A stretch of DNA of 60,669 nucleotides from Kurthia massiliensis (GTDB lineage: Bacteria; Bacillota; Bacilli; Bacillales_A; Planococcaceae): contig NZ_HE611000.1 of the NCBI RefSeq assembly GCF_000285555.1, positions 76,451-137,119 on the forward strand, in the 5' to 3' direction. Below, piece by piece: positions 53,038-60,669 of this stretch. Positions within the stretch are counted from its first letter, which is position 1; each line of letters opens with the position of its first letter. Both the position numbers and the translations under genes were made by a program. Under the pieces are notes generated by a model, which saw nothing but the letters and a program-made list of their open reading frames with translations, had not been told where the DNA came from and made no database searches.

Positions 53038-54597
53038 TTATAACACTTTTTCAAATCGTGGTTGTTTCCACATTTGCCCCCATTTTATCGCTGCTGCAAT
53101 CACAATGATGATGCCAAGTCCAAGCATAATACATGAAAGTACACTGTTTAAAATATTGTAGCCCCCTGCCGCTGCATTCCAATAAACATGCTTAACCATC
53201 CAAAAACCTGCCACGTTAACTGTGACATATAAATATACAAATGGCACGAAGCACGTCAACACATATATACGCTTAGGCGCGATTTTCAAGACATATGTGA
53301 CCCCGTATACTAACCCAATTGATGCCATCAATTGATTGGACACACCGAATAACGCCCATACAGATGCGATATCACCAGAATTTAATAAATATCCCCATAA
53401 TACACAAGATAAAGCACTTGCGAAAATGGCACCCGGCAACCAATCAGTACGCTTCATCGGTTAATAAATATCCCCTAAAAAATCTTGAATTAAATAACGA
53501 GCCGTACGTGTTACCGCATCAATCGCTGTTAAAATAAAGACTGCTTCAAACATAATAACAAATTGATAAAAATAACTTGTAAGATGGCTAAACCATTCTA
53601 CATGTGAGGAAATTTTCGCTATACCAACAGCAAGTGTCACTGCACCTCCTGTACGCCCTTCTAAATCTATACCGACCGCCGATGAAAGCGCTGGTAAATC
53701 TACGACCGTCATTCCAAGTGTTTGAAACATTTCGGGAGATGCATTAATTGCAAAATAATCAGCTGGATGTAACACTGTTGCCGCAATCAACGCCATAATA
53801 CCGACGACACATTCAACGAGCATTGCACCGAACCCGACAACGCGGATATCTTCCCATTTGTTTAACATTTTCGGCGTTGTCCCTGAACCGACGAACGCAT
53901 GGAAACCTGAAATGGCACCACATGCAATCGTAATGGATACAAATGGCCATACTGGACCGTTCACAATTGGTCCACCACCATTGATAAAATCAGGAATAAT
54001 TGCTGGGAATTGAATAACCGGGTTGATGATGAATACCCCGATGATCAATGCGATAAATACCCCAATTTTCATAAAGCTACTTAGGTAATCACGCGGTGCT
54101 AGTAAAAACCAAACCGGTAATGCGGCTGCGAAAAATGCATAAATCGGTAAAATAATCGCTAATGTCTCTTTATCTAACGTTAATACATTGCCTAACCATG
54201 TACCCTCAATATACGGGCCGTAAAATACTGCGCCGATTAATAACAGTACGCCCATCATCGTTGATAATTTAATATTTCCTAACCATTTGTTCATCATGCC
54301 CATTAACATCGCAATCGGAATTGTCGCCGCTACAGCAAACGTACCCCATGCGTTGTCTGCGAGCGCTCCTAAAATGACCATCGAAAGACCAGCCATCGTA
54401 ATTGTAATAATAAATAACATGGCTAAACCTGTGCAAAAACCAGCGACAGGTCCAAGTTCTTCCTTCATCACTTCAGATAAAGATTTACCACCCTTCATCA
54501 TCGAAGCAAACAAAACGACAGTATCGTGAACAGCACCACCAATGACAGCCCCAATTAAGAGCCAAATATCCCCCGGTAAATAACCAAATTGTGCCGT
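53038..54597 (-). pseudogene. cstA: Carbon starvation protein CstA gene, 5' truncated and with an in-frame stop
   Basis: Two open frames in the same phase (54597-53464 and 53457-53038) give one CstA-type peptide transporter, with multi-helix membrane sequence such as FGYLPGDIWLLIGAVIGGAVHD and GPVWPFVSITIACGAISGFHAF. Between them the reading is DIY-stop-PMKRTDWLPG; relatives have DIYKPM-like sequence, so AAA probably became TAA at 53461-53463. The first 80 or so residues are missing: homology begins at AQFGYLPG and the DNA before it belongs to pyc. Two separate lesions make function unlikely, though the C-terminal part might be re-initiated at the ATG at 53457. Confidence 0.88.
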
Positions 54598-54988
54598 CGA
54601 AATTGAAAAAGGGAAGACGTTGATTATTAAGCTCATTTCTGTTGGCGAGCCGCAACAAAACGGAAAACGCATATTGTATTTCGAATTAAACGGTCAACCA
54701 CGTGAAATTGAAGTCACTGATTTACAAATTGATGTAACAACAAATAAAACACCGAAAGCTGATTTATCTAATCCAAATCATATTGCCGCAACGATGCCCG
54801 GGACAGTGTTAAAAGTTCTCGTATCAGCTGGTAGTCGTGTGAAACGTGGTGAACATTTACTCATCACTGAAGCGATGAAAATGGAAACGACCGTCCAAGC
54901 ACCAAAAGATGGCGTCATTCAATCTGTGCACGTCGAAAATAGCGATGGCCTTTCAGTCGGTGATTTACTATTAACATTCGAAGATTAA
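54596..54988 (+). pseudogene. pyc: 3' fragment of pyruvate carboxylase gene (biotin carrier domain)
   Basis: About 130 codons from VEIEKGKTLIIKLISVGEP through the biotinyl domain with the biotin-Lys motif EAMKMETTV to the normal C-terminus LLLTFED. Full Pyc has about 1,150 residues, so the biotin carboxylase and carboxyltransferase domains are absent. The frame is closed by a stop at 54581-54583, just beyond where homology ends. It abuts the cstA truncation on the other strand within a few bases. A TTG at 54620 could initiate the piece, but no ribosome site is seen. Confidence 0.88.
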
Positions 54989-55316
54989 ACACTTTATAAA
55001 CGTTTTTCGCTTAGTACATTACACCCCGTTCTTCGTACAATTTCGCCGAACGTTTCGTTACATTAAAAAAGGAAGCCGTGTGATGTGGTTTCCTTTTTTA
55101 ATGCAACAAATTAATTTATTAACTAATTAATTTGTTATTTTTATTATCATGTCATCAACTGTTCGCCGTCTGTATATTCCCTGAATAAATGTCATGTAAG
55201 GAATCGGATATGTTTGATAGAGTTGACTTTCTACAGTCATGGCTTAGACTAAGAAAGAACTCTTTCTATGCGTAGAATGAGCAAGATTTTCACTACAATA
55301 AGAGGTGTGAAGCAAC
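54989..55316 (+). promoter_or_regulatory. Region between pyc fragment and threonine aldolase gene
   Basis: A strong terminator at 55065-55099 (AAAAAAGGAAGCC / GGTTTCCTTTTTT) is the natural end of pyc. Next comes an A/T block (TTAACTAATTAATTT, 55119-55133) that also occurs at 42999-43013. TTGACT-N16-TAGACT near 55222-55249 may be the promoter of the next gene. Confidence 0.55.
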
Positions 55317-56342
55317 ATGTTAAATTTCGAATGTGATTATTTAGAAGGTGCACATCCACGTATTTTACAGGCACTGATCGATACGAATATGAAAAAAACG
55401 TCTGGGTATGGAAATGACCCTTACACAAAACGTGCAGCGCAAAAAATTTTAGACGCCTGTCAATGTCCAACAGGCGATGTGCATTTTTTAGTTGGCGGTA
55501 CGCAAACGAACGCTACTGTCATTAATGCATTACTCCGTACATATGAAGGTGTCATTGCGGCAGATACAGGCCACATTAGCACACACGAAGCCGGTGCAAT
55601 CGAAGCGGGCGGTCATAAAGTATTAACGATTCCACAAGTAGATGGCAAACTTTCAGCAGCAGCGATTGCCGACTATATGCAAAACTTTTTGAGCGATGCG
55701 AGCCATACACATATGGTACAACCTGGTATGGTGTACGTTTCACATCCAACAGAATACGGTACGCTTTATACGAAAGCTGAATTAGAAGCCATTCGCGCAG
55801 TTTGTACACAATATGATTTACCATTATTTTTAGATGGGGCGCGTCTCGGTTATGGACTTGCGGCAACTGATACGGATGTAACACTTCCTGTGATCGCAGA
55901 AAACTGTGATATTTTCTACATCGGTGGCACAAAAGTAGGCGCGATGTTTGGCGAAGCCGTTGTCACAACAAACCGACAACTGATCAAACATTTCTTCACG
56001 ACGATTAAACAAAATGGTGCGTTACTCGCAAAAGGTCGTATGTTAGGTATTCAATTTGACGTATTATTTACAGACGATTTATATATGGATATTTCAAAAC
56101 ATGCAATCCGTCTTGCAGAAAAATTAAGAGATACGCTCGTACAAAAAGGATACAAACTATTTTTCGCATCACCGACAAATCAACAATTTGTCATTTTATC
56201 AAATGAACAACTGCAAGCATTGCAACAACATGTCCAATTCAGCATTTGGGAACCATACGACGAAACACATACAGTCGTGCGTTTCGCAACAAGCTGGGCA
56301 ACGACTGAAGCAGACTTAGATGCGCTCCTTGCGTTACTGTAA
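55317..56342 (+). CDS. Low-specificity threonine aldolase-like PLP enzyme
   Basis: 341 residues of the aromatic beta-eliminating lyase/threonine aldolase fold. FECDYLEGAHPRI at the N-terminus, GNDPYT, LVGGTQTNATVI, HISTHEAGAIE, FLDGARLGYGL, and the PLP Lys in YIGGTKVGAMFGE (near residue 203). It would split L-threonine or L-allo-threonine to glycine and acetaldehyde; other 3-hydroxy amino acids are possible. GAGGTG upstream of the ATG. Confidence 0.88.
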   Translation: MLNFECDYLEGAHPRILQALIDTNMKKTSGYGNDPYTKRAAQKILDACQCPTGDVHFLVGGTQTNATVINALLRTYEGVIAADTGHISTHEAGAIEAGGHKVLTIPQVDGKLSAAAIADYMQNFLSDASHTHMVQPGMVYVSHPTEYGTLYTKAELEAIRAVCTQYDLPLFLDGARLGYGLAATDTDVTLPVIAENCDIFYIGGTKVGAMFGEAVVTTNRQLIKHFFTTIKQNGALLAKGRMLGIQFDVLFTDDLYMDISKHAIRLAEKLRDTLVQKGYKLFFASPTNQQFVILSNEQLQALQQHVQFSIWEPYDETHTVVRFATSWATTEADLDALLALL

Positions 56343-56666
56343 ATAGAATCGATTTTTGAAGCAGACTATACAACTCATCAGAACAATTTTTATTTACGAT
56401 TGATTCGTAGCATACAAAATGTATCACTTTAAAATAAGAAAAGCCTCGAACATTATGACCGCGTTCGAGGCTCTTTTATATAATTTCAAATTTTCTTAGA
56501 AAATTGCTATGTTGACTAAAAATTTACATACATAATCCTATTGGAAATCCTTTTTTAATAACATATATACTTATGTCCATACCATTTCATAAAAATATTT
56601 GTTAATGTTAATGATAAGAGAACATTTAATATCTTTTTTCTAAAACAATAAGAAAGTAGTAAATCT
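56343..56666 (+). other. Intergenic region with terminator
   Basis: AGCCTCGAAC / GTTCGAGGCT (56442-56451 and 56463-56472) followed by CTTTT ends the aldolase gene. The rest is AT-rich; no promoter with both boxes could be fixed for the chromate genes, and no ORF is seen. Confidence 0.7.
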
Positions 56667-57215
56667 ATGAATCAAAAACAATTATTTATGTCCTTTTTTC
56701 ACGCAGGAATTGCAGGATTTGGTGGTGGAAATACAACCATTTTATTGATGAAAGCAGAATTGGTTGATAAATATCAAATGCTTACAGATGATGAATTTTA
56801 TGAAATCATGGCCATTGGTAATACCGTACCGGGTCCATTAATCGCAAAAATCGCTGGTTATTTAGGCTATCGAATTGGTGGTATATGGGGGATGCTCAAT
56901 GCGCTCGCAGCTACGATTTTACCGTCTATTATTATGCTCATCATTTTATTTCATTTATTATTCAAAATAAAATATCCTGGCCTCATTCAAGGGATGATGA
57001 ATGCTGTATTACCTGTCATTACAGTGATGATGTTCATGACATTTTTAGATTGCTTAAAAAAGGCAAATCGTTCATTCGGAATGTACAAAGGGCTTCTCGT
57101 CATACTAGCTGGCTTCGTTGCAATTGCTATTTTACATATTGATTCATCGATTGTTATTTGTGGGGTCATTATACTTGCACTTCTATTACCCGTGAAGAAG
57201 GTGCAAGCAAAGTGA
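56667..57215 (+). CDS. Chromate transporter, N-terminal-type half subunit
   Basis: 182 residues with about six helices and the CHR motif FGGGNTTILLMKAELVDKY and GNTVPGPLIAKIAGYLGY. Full-length ChrA has two such halves in one chain; here the halves are separate genes that should assemble as a heterodimer. The family exports chromate or imports anions, and short-chain members are common in Firmicutes without proven chromate resistance. The stop overlaps the next start (GTGA). Confidence 0.88.
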   Translation: MNQKQLFMSFFHAGIAGFGGGNTTILLMKAELVDKYQMLTDDEFYEIMAIGNTVPGPLIAKIAGYLGYRIGGIWGMLNALAATILPSIIMLIILFHLLFKIKYPGLIQGMMNAVLPVITVMMFMTFLDCLKKANRSFGMYKGLLVILAGFVAIAILHIDSSIVICGVIILALLLPVKKVQAK

Positions 57216-57748
57216 TTTATCTCCAAATATTTTTAGCATTCTTCATTCCTAACATAATCGGATTTGGTGGTGGTCCTTCGACGATCCCGCTTATTCAAAA
57301 AGAAGTAGTCGAACATTATCAATTTATGACGCTTTCTGAATATAGTAGTTTAATCGCCATTGGTAATATGTTACCAGGCCCCGCAGCAACAAAACTTGCA
57401 GGTTACATCGGTTATGAATTAGCTGGTATTCCAGGCGCTATCATTGCACTATTCGCTACAATAGCGCCTACTATGCTACTAATGTTAGCTTTACTAAGTA
57501 TTTTAACGAAATATAAAGATTCTTTACGCGTTAAACGCATCACAATTTTTATTATTCCAATTATTGGTGCGCTAATGTTACAACTTACATTTAAATTTTT
57601 ATTAGAATCTGCAAGTGCTCTTTCATGGGTACCAACTGTTTTAGCAGTAATCGCTTCATATATTGCGCTTGAAAGATTCAAACTCAACCCCGCCTTAGTA
57701 ATTATTAGCGCCCTAATCATTGGCGCGTTATTTGCGTTATACGAATGA
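57212..57748 (+). CDS. Chromate transporter, C-terminal-type half subunit
   Basis: 178 residues from a GTG that overlaps the previous stop; GAAGAAGGTG lies upstream. Motif FGGGPSTIPLIQKEVVEHY and GNMLPGPAATKLAGYIGY mirror those of the first half. Partner of the preceding gene. Confidence 0.88.
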   Translation: MIYLQIFLAFFIPNIIGFGGGPSTIPLIQKEVVEHYQFMTLSEYSSLIAIGNMLPGPAATKLAGYIGYELAGIPGAIIALFATIAPTMLLMLALLSILTKYKDSLRVKRITIFIIPIIGALMLQLTFKFLLESASALSWVPTVLAVIASYIALERFKLNPALVIISALIIGALFALYE

Positions 57749-58150
57749 AACCGTCTTATTTTTTTATCATTTCTTTGCAGAATACCCCTCCATCAAGGAA
57801 CGGAGTGAGTAGGGAGGGGATGAATGCGAACCCAATCATTTTGCTCGCATCAATTTGTTGAAAAGAACACCTGTTCTCAATATAATATGAGAACAGGTGT
57901 TTTTCATGCCACATAAAGCTTACCAATTAAAAACAACTAGAATCGAATGGATCTTACATATATGATTTCTTAACATTGAATTAAACGCATCATTAAGTTT
58001 AATTTGCCTAATTTATAAATCTTTTGCACCGTCAATCATTTTTATTATAGCGATGGGAATACGTAGCCCCAGGATAAAGTTATCATTTGAATAACCATTT
58101 ATTTAAGCTTACAAAATGAATTTAATTGAGGTGTCTTAAATACTTACATA
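57749..58150. other. Intergenic region with two hairpin units
   Basis: 57785-57858 contains CCCCTCC/GGAGGGG then ATGCGA/TCGCAT hairpins in tandem, reminiscent of an IS200/IS605-type right end but without a TTCAA border. 57866-57904 is a clear terminator (14-base perfect stem AACACCTGTTCTCA / TGAGAACAGGTGTT, T5) for the chromate operon. Nothing coding is seen between 57905 and 58150. Confidence 0.6.
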
Positions 58151-59788
58151 TTAAAATACTATTGCTTCACTGTCTTTTAACTGCTCGATAGTTTGTTTTA
58201 ATGCATCAATAAAATTTTGAACGTGCTCGACTTCTGTGTATGGAGAAATGGTACACATTTTGGCAGCTGCAATCGGTATGAAACGCTTTGTATCTTTCGC
58301 AAGCACCGTACAAATACGCGTTGTATCCCCGAAGAAAACACGTTCACGCTGTGCGCCTAATTGTTCAAACCAAGCTTTATTAATAGCATTGATTTGTTCA
58401 ATATGTGCTTCTGTCGATCTGCCATTTACTTCTTCCTCCCAAGAACCATTGGGGTAATATCGAATATCTGTTATAGGTCCAACATTATTAGGATTTACTA
58501 CTTTTACTTCAGGTAATTGAAAAGCCAGTTGTTCGCGGAAATATAAGTTGACACGTACATAGTTTGCTAACATTGCTTGATAGTTTTCTTTACCAAACGC
58601 ACGTAATGCTGCATACATAGCTACTGAGCTACCCATACGTGAACATTCTAATGTATAACTTGTATGATATGAACCATATCCTCTATTCCCCATATAAGGT
58701 GTATCAAAATCTTCTAAATCTAATAAGCCAAGAGAACTTCCATCTTTTACTAAAAATAAACTTGATGTATAAGGCGTTTGACCAAGTTTATGGAAATCAA
58801 AGCATACAGAGTCTGCCAAATGAATATATCGCATACGAGACTGAATTTTTACGAGTGCTTGTTTAACAGGTTCTTCAAACTGTAAAGGATTCTTTATAAA
58901 GTCATAGTCATTAAAGAATGTATAAAACCCGCCCAAAGCTGAATCAGCATGGATGTGTATTGGTTTTAATACGAATTCTTTTTCAAGCTTAGTAGTAATA
59001 TTTTTGATTTTTGCCACATCATCTATGGCAAAACTATCTGTAGTCCCTGTCGTTGCTACAACATAAACAGGAACCCCACCATTTTGTATTACATAACGCA
59101 TTTGCGTTTCTAAATCTTTTAAATCCATTTCATGATTTGCATTCGCTTTTACACGTACAAGATGATTGCTACCAATCCCTACAGCTTCAATGGATTTCAA
59201 TAAACTGTAATGAGCATTTTCAGAAGCAAAACAGTATAAGTTGTTTGGTACACCTTCTTCTTTTGCATTTGGATATTGTTTTGCAATAGCTATACGCAAT
59301 CCATTAAAAACCGCTCCTTGTCCTCCCCAAGTCGTATAACCGAAACTTCGTTTTTCATCATATCCAACGATTTTTGACATCATAGAAATGACTTTTACTT
59401 CACATTCAGTAGCAGCTGGGCCATAAACGTCCCAAATACTATTACTGTTGACAAGCATATTCGTAAACATCCCTAACAACCCAGGAATACTTGAAAGCGG
59501 AATAACATTTGTGACGTAATTGTGTGATTGATAAGGATGTCCTTCCAACAGTTGCATCAGTTCTGACACAACTTCCTTCATTGATATCCCTTCTTCATTG
59601 ACAGTAGAACTCTCCACTAATTTTTTGTAAAAAGCAGAAGATTTTTGTACGCTTTCTCCTAATACCGTTTTTTCAGAATTTTTTTTCTGATCTAATGTTG
59701 TCAAAATTCGTTGCAGATGATGTAAAAATTGTTGACGCTGTGCTTCATTACCATCTTCACTTTGAAATAATGTTTGATAGTTCTTCAT
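58151..59788 (-). CDS. PLP-dependent group II amino acid decarboxylase
   Basis: 545 residues from the ATG at 59788 with GGAGG ahead. Family signs are SENAHYSLLKSIEAVGIG, VATTGTTDSFAIDDV, HIHADSALGGFY and the PLP Lys in FDFHKLGQTPYTSSL (near residue 340). Members decarboxylate glutamate, aspartate, diaminobutyrate, tyrosine or tryptophan; substrate cannot be read from the sequence. Monocistronic, no antiporter beside it, so an acid-resistance role is not indicated. Confidence 0.85.
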   Translation of the reverse strand: MKNYQTLFQSEDGNEAQRQQFLHHLQRILTTLDQKKNSEKTVLGESVQKSSAFYKKLVESSTVNEEGISMKEVVSELMQLLEGHPYQSHNYVTNVIPLSSIPGLLGMFTNMLVNSNSIWDVYGPAATECEVKVISMMSKIVGYDEKRSFGYTTWGGQGAVFNGLRIAIAKQYPNAKEEGVPNNLYCFASENAHYSLLKSIEAVGIGSNHLVRVKANANHEMDLKDLETQMRYVIQNGGVPVYVVATTGTTDSFAIDDVAKIKNITTKLEKEFVLKPIHIHADSALGGFYTFFNDYDFIKNPLQFEEPVKQALVKIQSRMRYIHLADSVCFDFHKLGQTPYTSSLFLVKDGSSLGLLDLEDFDTPYMGNRGYGSYHTSYTLECSRMGSSVAMYAALRAFGKENYQAMLANYVRVNLYFREQLAFQLPEVKVVNPNNVGPITDIRYYPNGSWEEEVNGRSTEAHIEQINAINKAWFEQLGAQRERVFFGDTTRICTVLAKDTKRFIPIAAAKMCTISPYTEVEHVQNFIDALKQTIEQLKDSEAIVF

Positions 59789-60193
59789 GATATTTCCTCC
59801 GTCTTTATTCGTTTGATACAAATATTTTTACAATATCATTTTACTCTTGTTTTTATTTTTAAGTAAGTACTTAAGGCTCACTAATTGCTTCTTTATTTAA
59901 AAAGCGTAAAATATTTTATGGGAATAATTAGGACATAAGTAAATATTACGTTTGTTAATGAAGAAAACAGCTGCTTAACAGAAAAAAAGACATTCACGAT
60001 TTGAATAAAATCATGAACGTCTTCACTTAAGACTTTGTACCAACCTCATTTTTAATACATTATAATAATCTATCGTTAATGTCATTTTTTAGAGAATCTT
60101 TCACATATACCTTTTTCAACGCAAATATATGATTATGTTCATTTTCAAATTCAACTGGAATACTTCGATATGATGCGTTAGTTTCTACCAAAC
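59789..60193. other. Intergenic region
   Basis: 405 AT-rich bases between two minus-strand genes. An imperfect hairpin AAGACATTCACGAT / ATCATGAACGTCTT (59988-60023), with A7 on its left and so a T run for leftward transcription, may end the transcript from 60541. No ORF and no clear two-box promoter for the decarboxylase were seen. Confidence 0.5.
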
Positions 60194-60541
60194 TTATTTA
60201 AGTTGCTCATAACGTACCGTATTTTCCTCACAAAATAGTATTAAGTCTTGATAAACTGTAGTAGGTTTAAACAACGACATTCGAATAGAAAGTCCTTTGT
60301 TTAATTGAATAATAGCTGATTTTGCTTGTGGGCCACTTCTTTTAAAAACGATTTTTTTAATATCTGTTACCGCTATATTTTTAGCATAAATCTTTATACC
60401 AAATATACGCATTTCATAAACAAGGCCAGATGTTTTTATCCGAAATGAATAAGTTATAAAAGCTAGTAAAATGCAGATGATGCACATCGCTAAAGCAGTC
60501 CATTTCAAGATTGATATATCTTTATTTAAAGTACCTAACAT
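60194..60541 (-). CDS. Small membrane protein with PH-like domain, start altered by IS
   Basis: 115 residues from the ATG at 60541. One membrane helix (about 10-32), then a beta-rich stretch (MRIFGIKIYAKNIAVTDIKKIVF) as in bacterial PH-like or DUF5381-type proteins. Not firmly identified. The start codon straddles the insertion-sequence border: its first base is the last base of the element, and the element's GGGGGTAG six bases earlier could act as ribosome site. The original N-terminus was probably lost. Confidence 0.55.
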   Translation of the reverse strand: MLGTLNKDISILKWTALAMCIICILLAFITYSFRIKTSGLVYEMRIFGIKIYAKNIAVTDIKKIVFKRSGPQAKSAIIQLNKGLSIRMSLFKPTTVYQDLILFCEENTVRYEQLK

Positions 60542-60669
60542 TGAACTACCCCCACTTAGCCGTTCTTCGAACATGCTTGAAGTGGGGGATTCCTACGAAC
60601 AGCGCTTGCTTGTTTCCACTTGCTCGAAACAGCGGCTTCACTTTTTTAGTAGGCGAGCCCCGTAGTCCC
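60541..60669 (-). mobile_element. Right end of a second, inverted IS200/IS605-family copy
   Basis: 129 bases that are the reverse complement of 403-532 with about five differences, including a one-base indel. The TTCAA border is at 60541-60545 and tnpB lies beyond the window. The predicted guide for this copy's RNA is the flanking 60521-60540 (minus strand). Confidence 0.9.

Noticed and set aside
53038..53457. Separate 139-residue membrane protein gene
   Set aside because: Same frame as cstA upstream, separated only by one stop codon; it is the CstA C-terminus.
60471..60665. 64-codon plus-strand frame across the right IS end
   Set aside because: Lies across the IS border and over its hairpins; no ribosome site and opposite to tnpB.

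Overview
The window reads as a low-GC Gram-positive chromosome segment of the Bacillales. The signs are AAGGAGG ribosome sites, lipoteichoic acid synthase, a classic 7-1-7 Fur box, CarD, a SigB-type sigma factor, XylR/XylAB and a carotenoid cluster. I would place it near the pigmented Planococcaceae/Caryophanaceae (Kurthia is one possibility), but the genus cannot be fixed from the sequence alone. Both ends lie in inverted copies of the same IS200/IS605-type element. That could mean a real 60-kb segment bracketed by inverted insertion sequences, or a contig that stops where a repeat begins.

Layout. 1-532: 3' part of tnpB with the element's right end. 583-5986: five-gene carotenoid operon (crtN-type desaturase, CruF-type hydratase, acyltransferase, glycosyltransferase, second desaturase). 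6182-7760: vitamin B6-type kinase divergent from an ECF S component. 7812-11910: xylBA and divergent xylR with an operator between them. 12039-13929: XRE-AbrB regulator plus ABC transporter. 14044-16064: secreted and SH3 proteins. 16393-18059: CopC/CopD copper proteins. 18177-20638: glutathione peroxidase and a chemotaxis receptor. 20688-26531: Fur-linked AraC regulator, siderophore esterase and a catechol-siderophore-type ABC importer. 26763-28721: ltaS. 28891-29636: decayed genes. 29676-34619: LysR, a CoA-transferase pair, a quinone-type dioxygenase with a strong promoter and operator, a LysE exporter and a phosphatase. 35105-39420: cold-shock protein, an orphan SigB-type sigma factor, a previously unseen 21-residue amphipathic peptide gene, an Abi protein, a structured-RNA candidate and CarD. 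39734-42512: three small secreted proteins and a Fe-S RecB-like nuclease. 42573-43325: eutH and ABC-exporter remnants.

43415-52990 is organised around vitamin B12. One cobalamin riboswitch with its own terminator precedes a five-gene operon: a secreted alpha-barrel protein with Ig-like repeats, a DUF4430 lipoprotein, EcfT, a double EcfA ATPase and an S component. The first two match the two halves of animal transcobalamin/intrinsic factor, but as separate genes. A second riboswitch controls metE, and a third, divergent from it, precedes one or two small unknown genes. Together they describe scavenging of B12, with B12-independent methionine synthesis when it is scarce.

53038-60574 carries a chromosomal scar where a 5'-truncated cstA (which also has an in-frame stop) meets a 5'-truncated pyruvate carboxylase gene. 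After it come a threonine-aldolase-like enzyme, a two-gene chromate transporter, a PLP decarboxylase and a small membrane protein whose start has been reshaped by the right-hand insertion sequence. The observations most worth following are the split transcobalamin-like operon, the amphipathic peptide gene, the 38.65-38.9 kb structured RNA, the cstA/pyc junction and the divergent riboswitch with its small ORFs. No tRNA, rRNA or CRISPR array was seen.
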